DNA of 64,000 bases from Chionoecetes opilio (taxonomy: Eukaryota > Arthropoda > Malacostraca > Decapoda > Majidae): the NCBI GenBank assembly GCA_016584305.1, contig JACEEZ010003781.1:212501-276500 (forward strand), given 5' to 3'. The position numbers and the translations under genes are program-made. The notes below the pieces were generated by a model. It worked only from the letters and a program-made list of their open reading frames with translations. It had not been told where the DNA came from and did no database searches. Below are positions 27,161 to 40,122 of the stretch, piece by piece (within the stretch, counting starts at the first letter, position 1; each line of letters starts with the position of its first letter).

Positions 27161-28551
27161 CAGGGAGGTCCCGTTATACGAGCATTCGATATACGAGAAT
27201 CCGATGATACGAGATGTGTAAATTAGGGTCTATTTTCAATATACGAGATCGAAAATCCAATGTTACGACATTCAAACTGGGGTGAGTAAAATTACCAAGT
27301 TATTTACTAAAGTAAATTACAAGTTATTTACTAAAATTATAAACATTTACTGACTACTGTATATGATTTTACCTAAGGCTGTACGATAATCAATCTGAAA
27401 ATAACGTGCAGACTGGCCAACGACTGCTCGAGATTGGTATTAGCAGAGGTAGGAAGTCTCCAGGCTCGCTTATTATTGTTTGGTATGCTATGAAATATCA
27501 TTTCTCTAGGTGAATGTAGACATATGATTGCATTTGGATGGATATCATTCATATATATGAGAAAAGAGATGAAATACAAGCAAGGGACTCATCCACGTTT
27601 GGCAGCGCGGCCTTTGGCAGCAGCAGCAGCAGCAGCAGCATGAGCCAGCCCATGAAGCCCGTGGGGTGGATATCAACACCACTAGACCAAGGGAGATAGA
27701 TGTCTTTGGTAATATTTAGTAGGGGAGCGAGAACCCCTTGAGGAATCCTATGATCCCTGGTGATATCCTATGGTGCTATCACAGGCATTGGAGCTGACTG
27801 TCTTCTTCAGGAAGGCACAGGTGAGGCAGATGACGGCGGGTTTTTACTCAAAAGTTTTGAGTGGCGGCTGGCCGCTGGAGCCGCCACCTCCTCCGCCACT
27901 GTAGGTTTGGGCAGGCTTAAACGTCTTATTACTCGTTATTATACAACTTAGTGATTATGGTGAGATGTTATATACACGTGTCATTATCTAAATCAATGTA
28001 GCACCGTGTGTCTCCTTAAATAAGGGTGATTTAAAGATGTTATGAGGTGACTGCTGGGGCAGTGAGTGACGGAGAAATTCTTGCCGCGGCCCCACCGCCC
28101 CATAACACAAATATTCACTATTTCAACCCACATACACACCTTCTAACACCAAAACACTAGCAACACAGGCTTTTTACTTATATATCTTACTATCTGATAC
28201 ATTAAAACTCCTTAAAACACAAGCATTCCGAATAAAACGAGAATTAGTTTGGGATGACGGGGACAGAGGGCGGAGAGGCAGTCTGGCATGCCATTCTTGC
28301 CCGGAAATATGTCTCGCTGACGTGTGATTGGTCGAGAAGTTTTAAAAACGGTTTGTCATTGGCTGGTGACTGATGATGAGCTTGATGACATCATTTATGT
28401 TTTATGTTTAATTAATGTGCGGTTATGTTATTTTGTTTGCTATTTTCTCTTTCAGAATGGTTTTTCTACAGAATAGGTAGTACAGTGTAGGTAATATAGA
28501 CGCTGTGTGTTTGTTGTGTTTGCTATAGTTTATTTTAGCTTGAAACACATG

Positions 28552-28585
<34 letters not shown>

Positions 28586-28713
28586 TATAATTGATGGGGT
28601 CCTGGAACCAAACCTATATTTTACCATTAGTTATGTGTTTCGTTATACGAGATTTCGCTTTACGAGTATGCCAGGTGGAACCTAACTGCTCGTATCTTCG
28701 GGACCTCCCTGTA
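27159..28713 (-). mobile_element. pogo/Tigger-like TIR element E, copy 2 (longer)
   Basis: Begins CAGGGAGGTCCCGTTATACG directly after the TA shared with copy 1 and ends GTATCTTCGGGACCTCCCTG/TA. Orientation is opposite to copy 1. It carries a (CAG)n at about 27615-27640, a T-run at 28553-28584 and extra internal sequence absent from copy 1. No transposase recognised. Confidence 0.75.
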
Positions 28714-29061
28714 TATGATATACATAAGTCTGCTATGCGTCCCACAGCATTACATAGGAATCATGGACGGTACTAGCCTACTGTGTCTCAGTGACATTGA
28801 GTCGCTTCTCAGCCTTGGCGTCCTGGTGGTGATGAGGTTTAAAAAATTTCGGTTATATTGACTAAACTGTGGAGATGAGTTCTGATGAGGAAGCTGGATG
28901 TAGTGCAGAGCACACCAACACGTAAATAGCAAAGATGTGAACAGTCTTTCAAGAGGGAGTGGAATGGCTGAAGAATTTTAAACTGTTTTGGGTCCTGATT
29001 AATTCAGCGTTATGTATTGTGTGTGTATTTTACCTAGTTGTATTTACCTAGTTGTAACATA

Positions 29062-29480
29062 CAGGAAAAGAGCTATTCTCATACTGTCCCGTCTCCAAAT
29101 CTACTATTATCCAGCTTGCCTTTGAAGTCCTGAATACTTCTTGCATTAATCACTTGAGCATCAAGGTTGTTCCAGGCTTCTATGCTTCTATACGGGAAGC
29201 TGTATTTTTTTATGTCCCTCTTGCATGTTGTCCTTTTCAATTTCTTCTCATGACCTCTTGCACTTCTATCGTCCCACACAAACAGATCTTCTCTATCAAT
29301 TTTTTCAAGATCCACTGATGCTCTATACACTGCTATAAAATCTTCCCTTTCTCTTCTTTTCTCAAGAGTTGGGAGTTTTAGTCTTGAAAGTCTTTCCTCA
29401 TATGGTAAATCTCTCAGGCTTGGAGCCATTTTTGTGGCTGCTCTTTGTATTCTCTCAATCTTCCTTATATCCTTTTTTTT
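29062..29480 (-). pseudogene. CR1-like LINE 3' end, C-terminal ORF fragment
   Basis: On the minus strand an open frame of about 130 codons contains RKIERIQRAATKMAPSLRDL, RLSRLKLPTLEKRR, LFVWDDRSARGH, RDIKKYSFPYRSIEAWNNLD and FKGKLDNS. This is the usual C-terminus of CR1-type retrotransposons. The reading frame is intact to its stop but lacks the reverse transcriptase. Just downstream (29030-29060) TACCTAGTTGTATT is tandemly repeated, a plausible LINE 3' tail. It is a 5'-truncated insertion, related to the fragment at 59588. Confidence 0.75.
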
Positions 29481-29997
29481 ATGTGGTGTGTGTGTGTGTG
29501 TGCGTGATATGAAAATTAGAGATATTGATAAATTTCGTTTAGTGAGCCACAGTTCATCAGCAAAAAACTGCTTCCAAGAAAAGAATGACTACTTGTTAAT
29601 TTCATTGTAACGATGGCACTAACTCATTTGATAGGAAGCTTTCACTGCGCTGAGCTGTTGACTACAGGTTTTATGGCTTAATATGGCGTGTCATTGTCTC
29701 AAGCTAATCAAGCAAGCAAGTTTCATTCATTATCCAATAGAAAGCATTTTCATTCAGAACCTTATACTGTACATGAGAAACTATTTAATATTTGTTCATT
29801 AAAAACTGTAGTTTCTGCCATATGCAGTAGGCTCTTCTGGATCTTTTTTTTTTTTGCCAAGTCTTTGGAACCAAATATACCTCAAAACTATTTCCACATT
29901 TGATGGCAAGAAACTTTATATTATGATGGGTTTGAATTGCTAGGGCTGTTATATATCCGGCCGGATATCCAAATCAGGCAGGTTTTCTGAAAAGAGC

Positions 29998-30120
29998 AGG
30001 TTTTTTTATAGTGGTCCCTGTGATTAGAGGCTCATGCTGCCCCCCTGTGTCCTCCGATGCACTCGCCGTCAAAGGTAGAGTTAATGGGCAGCATGTGGGT
30101 GACCTTAGGCCACTCAACTA
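29998..30120 (-). mobile_element. SINE fragment (body only)
   Basis: Matches the central part (GGCTCATGCTGCC, GGGCAGCATGTGGGTG, AGGCCACTC) of the tRNA-derived SINEs at 34590 and 59142. Head and tail are absent. Confidence 0.65.
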
Positions 30121-30353
30121 CAAGCATTATAGGAAGGGGAAAGAAAAAAGAAAAAAGAAGCAACGGACACTTCAATTTCCCATTTAATCCGTTAAATCGA
30201 AGGTTGAGTGTACATATTGCATATATGTTCGTCATGAAGAGTGTAATGGAGCTTACTACATATTAGGAAAAGTTTATTCTAGAACGATTAAAGTAGGTAT
30301 GGAAGTAAACGAAAGCGGTGTTAACTGATGCTCACGTTTGTTTTCCTCCGCAG

Positions 30354-30529
30354 AGCTTTCTGAAAGGAGAGTTGCAGATTGCAGCAGACGAGGCCTTTAT
30401 TAACGCTGTCCAGAGTTACTACGAGATCTTCCTCAAGAACGAGCGCCTTGCTTCCATGGTGACATCCGGTGCCTGCTCCCAACATGACCTGAGGGAGGTT
30501 TTCAAACACAACGTGGAAAAGAGAGTCAG
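30354..30529 (+). CDS. Cadps: CAPS/CADPS internal exon b
   Basis: 176 bp, phase 0 to 2. Acceptor CCGCAG, donor CAG/GTAAGT. Encodes [20 protein letters not shown], then [16 protein letters not shown] and [13 protein letters not shown]. This is the helical segment that directly follows exon a in CAPS proteins, with the strongly conserved [13 protein letters not shown] core. The split Arg codon (AG|A) is completed by the exon at 31467. The preceding intron is 17.8 kb and filled with repeats; the following one is 937 bp. Confidence 0.95.
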
Positions 30530-31049
30530 GTAAGTGTCGAGGAGGGCACGAAGGAAGTCAAGGGTGTCAGACAGTAAGATTTAGCGGGCTGTGATGTCTG
30601 TTAAGGGAAGGAGCACTAGGGCGACCTTGGGGATAGAAGGTTGTGGTATAGGCAAGCAGTGATCATAATGTTAAGTAGAAGGTTTTCACCCACCAAAAAA
30701 AAAAAGAGAGAGAGAGCATTGTTATTCCTGAATAAGAATGCCAGGGGGAGAAAAGTGACGAGGAACCCGACGTACCCCACTGCATACAATAGTAGTCTAT
30801 TAAAATGTCACACTTTCATTTGATTGTGCCACAAGGTTTATGCAGGCCCAAAAGTGTAGTCCATTGTTCTGATGAATGATCCATAATGGTCGCGGCTGCC
30901 CACATGAGAACCCTTGTTGATCGCCCCTTTTATTTGCTATTATTTCTTGCATGTTACTTCATTAGAGAAAAGTTTACCAGATATTCCGAGACAAATCTTT
31001 GGAGTCCTAACTGTACTACTATTTGATTTATTTCGTTATATATATACAG

Positions 31050-31086
<37 letters not shown>

Positions 31087-31466
31087 CTGTATCTAGCCCA
31101 GACCAGAAAAAATGCCTGTAAGGCTAATCCCCACGAATGGGAGACATAACTCATCCCAAACATCGTCAAAGTTTAAGGAAGTGCTATGAATGTAATCAGT
31201 GATGCTGCTGAGAACAACAGGTCGTATGCTGTGCTCTCTCTTGAGTTCTCCTCCACTAATGAAACAATATTGGGCTCTTTTTCGGCCAAACACACATTAT
31301 CAAGTAATTAGGGAATGGCAGCGGGGACTCAGGATAACGCTGTATTGATTCAAGTATTATAAATTTTGAGGATCTTTTGGTTTTTTTGCCTCCACAGACA
31401 ATGAGGTAATGAGGAACAAGTAATGAGTTGTGGATTTGCGTGTTTCTTTCTCTTCCTTTGGTACAG
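30530..31466. other. CAPS intron, no other feature beyond a short (TA/GT)n
   Basis: (TA)n/(GT)n at about 31045-31086. Nothing else recognised. Confidence 0.7.
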
Positions 31467-31546
31467 ATCGCTCCCGGAGATTGATGGGCTCAGCAAGGAA
31501 ACCGTCCTCACTTCTTGGATGGCCAAGTTTGACATGATTATAAAAG
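31467..31546 (+). CDS. Cadps: CAPS/CADPS internal exon c
   Basis: 80 bp, phase 2 to 1. Acceptor TACAG, donor AAAAG/GTAAGG. Completes the split Arg and encodes [14 protein letters not shown] and [27 protein letters not shown] is one of the most conserved stretches of CAPS. The final G is completed by GT at the next exon (35059). Confidence 0.95.
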
Positions 31547-33700
31547 GTAAGGATAAAGAATGACCTCTTCTATGATGTTCTTGCTGCTGTTGCCGTATTT
31601 CGTCTATAGACTTACTTACGTATAAGGTTATATCTGATGTACTTTTTGGGGTATTTATATTTACAACCAAACATGGAAAAGTGGCCTTTCCAAGAATAAT
31701 TTACAAGGTGTAACCCAAGACTATGAAGATTTTATTTTCCATTACTCTGGAAACATGGATCGCTTGGAGAATGTGACAAGTGTGGTGTGGTGGTGGGCTT
31801 GGGTCCTTCCACCTGCTTCACATAGTCCTATGGTCTCCCTGGTAGCAGATGGAAGGTTCTATCGTAGAAGAATCTTTCAACATTTTCTCTGTTTTGGTGG
31901 TTCAGTCTCCTGCGTGGACTTATGCTCTGGCTAGGCATTTGAAGTTTTGAAGAGAAAGATTGTGTCCATGGCTTATAAGGGAAGACTTCAAGGACGCAGT
32001 GAAACATTTGTATGATCCACCGTTACTGTGGGAGTGTCTTCTTGACCTCAGTCTTCAATCTATTTCAAATATCTTTTATTTCGGAAGCCAAATAAATCCT
32101 TTGCATCACCTGAGCGTCAGATTTTCATCTTTTGTATTAATTGTATTTTTTTCCCTTCATCATACCTTGTAAGACCCTATTTTTTTTTCATGCGCTTTAA
32201 TCTCTTTATGCTTAATGAGTAGATTTTGACACACTTAAAGAGCTTTTAGTGTTCAAGCTATGACAAATGCATTAGTATGTAGCGACGGTGTGATCACCAC
32301 ATTTAAGGAAAGCACATCAGCACGGTAGGAGTAAGTGCAAGTGATGGCCACAAAAGAGGCTCCAAGCTTGAGAGATATTCATTGTGCAAAGAAACTAAAG
32401 ATTCAAGAGTAAATGAGAAGGCTTCCCTGTGAGGAGACATTAGAGTTACTGGCATTATGGGAAGAGAGAGAGAGAAAGAGAGAGGTGGGACTGGATATCC
32501 CTCTTGCTAAATCTATAAGCAGTGACTCAGAGGTGATTGCTTTCAGCTGCATCATTGCGGTCTCATCAAACCTCTTCTTCAGTGCTATTTTGTTTTCAAA
32601 CTCCTTGTGTAGCATTTTTATACTTTTTACAATTAGTGGACCCCAAATCTACAAACCTTAATTTCAATGATAATTTTCTTAGGGAGCATTGAAATCCCAC
32701 ATTTTGTGTACCTCATAAAGTCACTAGTAAATGAATCAAATATATTCCACTCAAGACCATCTGCATTTTTTGTCTTGCATTTGCCTATTCTTTCAGATTC
32801 TAACATGATTTACAATGCAAAATCCATCAGATAACAATGTTTTAGATATTTTAATTTCATAATAAATCAAGAGATATAGAAAGCTGCACAAATTAAAGAT
32901 AAAAAAAGAAATAAAATAAATAAAAATATCATAATACGTATCGTCACACTCGGACCCAGACTCAAGTCAAATCCCTGGTAATCATTTCCCTCCCCCAAAA
33001 AGAGAAAAAGAAAAAAAACAGGCATGATAATTATAACAGAAAATTACAGAAAATAAGAAAATATGCAAATAAATGCAAAAACTCACAAACTTTGAAATAT
33101 ATGGAGTGTATTGATTATTATTTTAGTATTTTTGCTACGTCGTCATTGCAATCTTTATCAATTTAAAGGAACAATCAGCGGCTTTGTCTACACTCTCAGC
33201 AGCCAACCCGCGTGTATAAATTATCTGTTCTGCTATGTTTGTCAACCAGAGAAACACATTATTACATAGAAGAATTGTGAAACACAAGGAAAAGAAAAAT
33301 TAGACCAGCCATGAACCAGTCCTAGATCGAAAAACAGGAACGCCATATTGGACTGCCGACGCAGACGGCAATAGCGTATAATACATCAGTAGGTATCAGG
33401 AGATTGAACAGTACACATTGTACTTGGTTGTAGGATCTTCAGGGAGTAAAGGAAGATGCCTCCTGCTCCGATCTTTACTGGGTCCAAAACTGACATTGAG
33501 GCGGGAAACACCAAGGTCGCTCCTCAGAAGATCTTTGAAATTGATTTATGATGTTAGCATTGATGGCCGACCAGATAATATGGTGTTAGAAATACTACTT
33601 ATGATGAAAACTAAACGTTCATGATACTTCAAACCATCCATTGTATATTGGTCGAAATTGCATATATACAAAATATTTATGTCCAAATAAATTTCTAATA
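31547..33700. other. CAPS intron, AT-rich, no gene seen
   Basis: Several 60-80-codon frames exist on both strands (for example around 32403-32661) but none has splice-site support or a recognisable motif. No transposon end identified. Confidence 0.55.
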
Positions 33701-33719
33701 TATTTCTGCATATGTTTTG

Positions 33720-34062
33720 TCAATTATATCTGTTGTCAGGCTTAGTTAAACCACATTGTGGGTGTGAAACCAGAGCCGCCTCACAAACACGTCTACGAGC
33801 GCTTCGCTGGCAGGGCGAGCAGGTGTTGTCTGCATCTATGTCCAGCACAGCCCTGGCAGCAGCATCCTCATTGTACCTCAGCTTCTCTCCCTTATTCTTG
33901 TAATACCTGCATTGTTCATAGAATGGGTGTTCTGAATGGACAGCTTTAAGATTCTCTGCATCTGCAAGCACCTTTGCCACTATTTCTTGTCCACAATAAC
34001 AGCTGTAAGCATTTTTGTCATGCAATCTTTTTAGAAATCTGATTGATTCAATAAGTTGAGAA
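33720..34062 (-). CDS. Unrecognised Cys-rich ORF, antisense in CAPS intron
   Basis: An open frame of about 114 codons runs from about 34062 (after a TGA) to the stop at 33720. There is no ATG near the upstream end, so it may be an exon or a transposon fragment rather than a whole gene. Its composition is protein-like, not repeat-like: PSQLIESIRFLKRLHDKNAY, then SCYCGQE, EQCRYYKNKGEKLRY, CSPCQRSARRR and SHPQCG. The Cys/His spacing (CxC, CxxC, HPxC) suggests zinc binding. I do not recognise the family. A domain of a degenerate mobile element is the most likely source. Confidence 0.35.
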
Positions 34063-34589
34063 GGATTAAAGGATGTATTTCACGTTATGAAAATGGTAGT
34101 CACGTTTCTGATTTTATTATGAATACGTAGTGAAAACACTCATCTCTTGGACATTACGATAACTTTCATGACCGCTCGGTGGTAGGCTATACATTTACAC
34201 TTGTCTTACGCCCAGGAATGAGCTGACCCATGAACAAACACAAAATGCATTCTCTGTATAATAATTGTAAAAATTGTAAAAAGAAAACAATTATGTCAGC
34301 TGAGAGCAATTTTTTATCATACGTCAACTCACAAAGAAGGTAACCAATGATGATTTTAACACAGCATGCTGGAATATTGCAGTGCGTATGTAATTGTGCA
34401 GAGCACGAATACATTCATATTGTAAGATATGTACATTGTTATAATCAGTAATTACCGTATTTTTCGGTGTATAAGATGCAATTTTTCCCCAGAAAAATTA
34501 GATGCTAATAATGAGGCCTCAGTTTAGTTTGATCTCAATTAACATTGTGTTCTTAATTAACAATTTGTATTCTCAAATACTCAACTTTT

Positions 34590-34934
34590 TTTTTACATTT
34601 GTGCCTATAGCGTTTGTAGGCAGTGACCTCCAGGGCTGGGATGGTAGGGCCCTGGTGGTTCACTTGAGAGTTAAGATGGTTGGCCCTCGCCCAATAGTGG
34701 CACAGACAGGATTTTTATAGTGATGCTTGTGATTAGAGGCTCATGCCGCCCCTCCTGTGTCCTCCGATACACTCGCAATTGAAGGTAGAGTTAATGGGCA
34801 GCATGTGGGTGTTCTTAGGCCACTCGATGGTGCAGAAATATTTTAAATGGATTTTGGTTCTCATCCCTAGATGAGAACCACGGGTCAGCGAGAACGCCAC
34901 TCGGAAACGCTAACCACTCTGCTACCGCCTCCCC
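34590..34934 (-). mobile_element. tRNA-derived SINE, near full length
   Basis: On the minus strand it begins GGGAGGCGGTAGCAGAGTGG (A-box region), followed by TTAGCGT and a degenerate B box near 34880. Then comes a body shared with 59142-59472 and 51747-52200, and a tail ending CTACAAACGCTATAGGC with A-rich sequence. Intronic in CAPS. Confidence 0.75.
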
Positions 34935-35058
34935 TGCCTCCCACTTGTTCTCAATTGGCTCATTGTATGCTTCTTCTTTCACTTCATTTTAATATCATGG
35001 TATGATTGTTTCTAAAATATTGGACAAGGGTTTTATCAAAGTATTTTTGAATCAGCAG

Positions 35059-35204
35059 GTGAAGAAGACAGCAAAAGACCAGGCAGGATGCAGCAGACCG
35101 TCAACAGTGAGCTCATCATGCCTAAAGAGCAGCTCTTTGACATGTTTCAACAAATTTTGGGCATCAAGAAATTTGAGCACCAGCTGCTTTTCAATGCACT
35201 TCAG
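35059..35204 (+). CDS. Cadps: CAPS/CADPS internal exon d
   Basis: 146 bp, phase 1 to 0. Donor CAG/GTGAGC. Encodes [20 protein letters not shown], then [20 protein letters not shown] and HQLLFNALQ. The [24 protein letters not shown] block is diagnostic for CAPS. The acceptor is again a NAGNAG (ATCAGCAG|GT), so use of the upstream AG at 35055 would insert one residue (Ala) before Gly without changing frame. Confidence 0.95.
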
Positions 35205-35929
35205 GTGAGCACTTTGCACCTCTCCATCACACCACTTATTCTGTAGCTCTATGCAGTGTATGATTTCTAACTTAACCCACTGAGTGCTGTCGAGAAAATA
35301 AACTCATCACAGGCCAGCCGTGCCACTAGGTCCGTCGACGAGTATATTCTGCATGAAAAATGAATTATCGTGGCGTTATGAACAGTTTCATTTGAATATG
35401 TTCTTCTGGTTCTTCTTCTCTGTTAATTTTGGCACACATTTATCAATGACAACATGATATATATCCAAGAATTGTTACCATTTCTCTTGCACACTCTTGG
35501 CCTGATTTAAAGGGCCTCCAGGCACAATCAGCAAAGATGTTATTCAATCCCACAAAGTCAGTCTTTCCCTAGTTTTATCTCCCTTTTTTGTATTCTTTAT
35601 CTTTACGATTTTCACATTCCTCTAACATTGCAAACTCCAGGACCACGTGGCCACTTTCCAACTGGGTACAAATTTTCAGTTATCAATTATGTCCGGCTTT
35701 CTTGTAATCAGTAAACCTAGTCTCGCAGGAGTGTTTTTACCTTTAAACTTTATTTTTTGTTGCACCAAAAGGGTCATCACATTATGCATAATACAAATCA
35801 TTCTGCCCCATGAATCTTTATTAATTTCAGCATGACATTCTTCCCAATTTTCTTCCTTACATTTGAAATTGCCCACAACATTTTATTCACCACTTGTCTA
35901 TTAATTTCCTTAATTGCCTGGTTATATCT

Positions 35930-36263
35930 TTCTATCTATCTATCTCCGACGTCCATTCCTAAGAGGAACTTTCCTAAGGGGATGGCCATGACAGAAGAGT
36001 CTCCATTTATTCCTGTCCTTCCATTCCCTCCTTGCATGCTCTAACCCTCTCATTCTTCTCTGTAGTGTAGTAGATACAGTGGGTACTAGTGGACGACCCC
36101 CTGTGAAATGGGAGGGCAGAGTGCTAGAGTACTATGTGAGATAGAGGGCCAAGAGAAGAATGAGAGGGTTAGAGCATGCAAGGACAGAAATGAATGGAGA
36201 CTTCTGTGTTGTGGCCATTCCCTTGGGGGAGTTCTCAGGAACGAGTGTCAGAGATAGATAGAT
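35930..36263. repeat. Inverted repeat with ~115-130 bp arms
   Basis: Left arm 35930-36061 and right arm 36151-36263 pair imperfectly (for example GCATGCTCTAACCCTCTCAT against ATGAGAGGGTTAGAGCATGC), with a ~90-bp loop and (ATCT)n at both outer edges. It lies 59 bp upstream of the next CAPS exon. Probably a MITE. Confidence 0.7.
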
Positions 36264-36321
36264 GGATTAGTAATTCTTTCTTTTGACCACCACCTAATCT
36301 TTCTTCTGTCTTTATCACCAG

Positions 36322-36402
36322 CTTGACAGCCAAGATGAACAAGCCGCTGCTATCCGGAGAGAGCTGGATGGCCGCATGCAGAAGGTTGCTGAATTAGAAA
36401 GA
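36322..36402 (+). CDS. Cadps: CAPS/CADPS internal exon e
   Basis: 81 bp, 27 codons, phase 0 to 0. Acceptor ACCAG, donor GA/GTAAGT. Encodes LDSQDEQAAAIRRELDGRMQ and KVAELER. The DEQAAxIRRELDGR block follows the FQQILGIKK block in all CAPS proteins I know. Confidence 0.95.
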
Positions 36403-37030
36403 GTAAGTAAATCTACCTGATGTCAACATTAGTGATGAAGATTATTCAATTCTAGAAGAGCAGAGATGGAAACAACAAGATGGGAACTGCATAGCTCAGG
36501 TGTTTTGATCTATGTATCTTTAACAATACAGGGATCCATTTCTTCCCATGAAGTATTGCATTAGACTTGCCATATGTCCTTGATCCTTGATGTGTTAGCA
36601 GGCACACCAATGCCCTGTTCAACACATGTGTTTCATTTCTTGAAAATGTTATGATAAGCGAAAATTTGTTTTATGTATTAAAATTAAACATTTAGTAATT
36701 TGATTAGGTACAACTTCTATGGTCACAAAAATACTTGTCAACTTCATTGTCAAAAATTATAGTAAATATTACATATTTCTCACCATGATTTGATGATTTT
36801 ATATAGTGCAGTACTATATATAATTGTATTAAAACCTTTATGCAAAGAAGCAAAACCTTTATGCAAAGAAGCAAGAACGAAAGAAAAAAAAAGCTACATT
36901 TTATTGGAGGAACTTTTAATATTCATAGACATCACTTTCCTCATCTCGAATCTGGAGTCTGGAATCAAGGTTTTACTGTGAGACAAACACACAGAGAGAC
37001 AGCCACTTGATGATGATTATGATCCTCCAG

Positions 37031-37200
37031 AATCGCAAGTTGATGCCCAAGTTTGTGGTGAAAGAGATGGAGTCCCTTTACCTGGAAGAGCTCAAGACCT
37101 CTATAAACCTCTTGATGGCCAACCTTGAAAGTCTTCCTGTTTCTAAATGTTCACAGGAAGGCAAATATGGTCTACAAAAACTCAGAAAGTACAATCATAG
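37031..37200 (+). CDS. Cadps: CAPS/CADPS internal exon f (last in window)
   Basis: 170 bp, phase 0 to 2. Acceptor CTCCAG, donor ATAG/GTAAGT. Encodes NRKLMPKFVVKEMESLYLEE, then LKTSINLLMANLESLPVSK and LQKLRKYNHR. This is the segment just before the C2 domain, which in CAPS is followed by PH and MUN (Munc13-homology) domains for membrane and SNARE engagement. None of those exons is found in the remaining 26.8 kb, so the following intron extends past the window. Confidence 0.95.
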
Positions 37201-37774
37201 GTAAGTCTCAGACCCTTATTATTTTTGCTCTTGTCTATCTATCTTTCTATCTTTCTTTCACTTTTTCTACTTTTTGTTACAGGCATTTTGTCAATTTTGT
37301 CTTGGGCCTGTAATGGAGGATGAGTACTGATATCATATCCACTTGCCTTTGCTATACCTGTGGCTGTAGAGCTGTGTGCCTCCACCTTAAGACTGTATCA
37401 TCTTTTTTTGAAAATGCATAGTACATGATTTATGTCCTTAGTGTGATTTTGTTGTGGGCTTTTTCCTTATCATAGTATTTTCCTGCGGCTATTTTTAACT
37501 TTGCTGACTCCTTAAAAGCACATCTTATTGTACTCTTCTATTATTTAGTTTGTAAAATGCATTCAACTTAGGCACCCACTTTTTTTTTCTTTTTTACCTT
37601 AGAATTTTTCAAACTTTTATGTGCTCATCCATTTTTAGAATTGTATATTTTTCCCAGGGAGTTTTCCCGCGGGAAGCCATGCATGCATTGACATTATCCT
37701 GTTTTTAGTATTCTATATGATTTCCATTTTATTTCACTATGACATTTCCAACTTTGAGCAGTCTTTAGCTTGTG
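37201..37774. other. Intronic DNA, no feature seen
   Basis: Ordinary AT-rich intron sequence between the last visible CAPS exon and the (TA)n tract. Confidence 0.6.
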
Positions 37775-38300
<526 letters not shown>

Positions 38301-39000
38301 AAATATAAAACATTTTGCACAACCTAGCTTTAATCAAGATAATTTGTCTTATGTATTCACCAAATTGCCATTTGATTAACACTACTGGTGTGCAGAGGTC
38401 TGTGTTTTCTTAAAAGAATTCATCCAACTCCAGTCAGTTATTTAGCAATGAAAAAGACCTGTAGTAGTTCCTTAACCCTGCCACACCCTGCTCCCATTGA
38501 TACAGACTTGTTATTGGAAACACACACACACAAACACGTTCACAAATATTTGTATAAGCATGGATGAATTTTTAACAGATAAATCACATAATTTCCATGA
38601 CATATGTAGACGTTTTCTTGAATATTATGTATATATACTGCATCTAATTATTATGTACTGAACTTCTAATAAGATATGAAAAAAGATAGAATTAACACCA
38701 GAAAATGATCACCATTACGACTCTGTTTTCTTTTTGGGGGGGGAGTCAACAGATTGCTTTTGTTTCAACTTTTCATTTTCAGATGGGCTCCCAAAATTCT
38801 GCCCCCCGTGCTAGAATTTCTTATAGGGATCTTCGCCACGATAGGCTGCCCCTCCCTTATTGCAAACATAGCAGCCTTTTGGTATATTTTTAAAATTTTC
38901 TCCATGTTTTAATACCCTGTTTCCATCCAGTTGTGTTGTTTACCATATGGCTGAAACTTATATTCTTTTAGTACCCTGTTCTCTGCATCATTATTATACC

Positions 39001-39002
39001 CG

Positions 39003-39096
<94 letters not shown>

Positions 39097-39123
39097 GCGG
39101 CTGCTGCTGATCCTCCTCCTCCT

Positions 39124-39201
<78 letters not shown>

Positions 39202-39271
39202 CATCACCACTATCACTAACTACTACTACTATCACTACTATCACTACTATGTACTTCTACTACTACTGCTT

Positions 39272-39334
<63 letters not shown>

Positions 39335-39640
39335 TTACTACTACTACTACTACTACTGCTACTACTACTACTGCTGTCGCTTCTCTTGCTGGTGGTGATG
39401 CATTTACTACTACTACTACTACTGCTACTGCTGCTGTCGCTTCTCTTGCTGGTGGTGATGCTTTTACTACTACTACTACTACTACTGCTGTAACTACTAT
39501 TACTACTACTACTGCTGCTGTAACTACTATTACTACTACTACTAGTACTACTGCTACTACTACTACTGCTACTGCTACTACTACTACTACTACTACTGCT
39601 ATAACTACTACTATCATTACTACCTACTACTACAACTATT
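39001..39640. repeat. (ACT)n array with higher-order units
   Basis: 640 bp of ACT triplets with interspersed GCT/ATC. A non-triplet block GCTTCTCTTGCTGGTGGTGA occurs twice (near 39379 and 39439), about 60 bp apart, as part of a larger duplicated unit. Confidence 0.95.
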
Positions 39641-40122
39641 TGATTTCATTTTATTCTTTCATTTGAAACTTTTCAAGATTATGTATCCTAATATACCATC
39701 GATGTTTTTTTATTTGGATTTAATGCTGTACATGAAGGACTTTGCCATTTTATACTATTGCATGTAGTAATTAAGTTGAGTTAAATATACAAGTCCACAT
39801 ATTATTTCCTTCTTTGCAGTTATCTTTCCTTGTTGAATTACATTAATCTTAGTCTCAGCAGTTTCTCAAAAGTGGTCCATTCACCAGCTTCACTTGCTTA
39901 AACTTGAACTTTAAATGGTAACTGCACCCTACCCTAGTTAACTTCATGTCCAATAGCTATGAATAAGCCAATAGTTTGTTGTAAAAACCTGTGAGGGCTG
40001 CTGACCAAGGTCCCCACAGAGGAAGCAGTTTTCCTTTGAAAAAAACATTTAAGATTTTACAATCTATGTAGTGAATGTTGTGATTTTACCGAGTGAATCT
40101 TTTTGTTTATAATCATATACGA

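Noticed and set aside
32403..32661. Overlapping 70-82-codon frames on both strands
   Set aside because: No recognisable motif, no splice borders, and the two strands are equally open.
38705..38893. Candidate further CAPS exon after TTTTCAG
   Set aside because: The translation does not resemble the C2-domain start expected next, and no donor gives the right phase.
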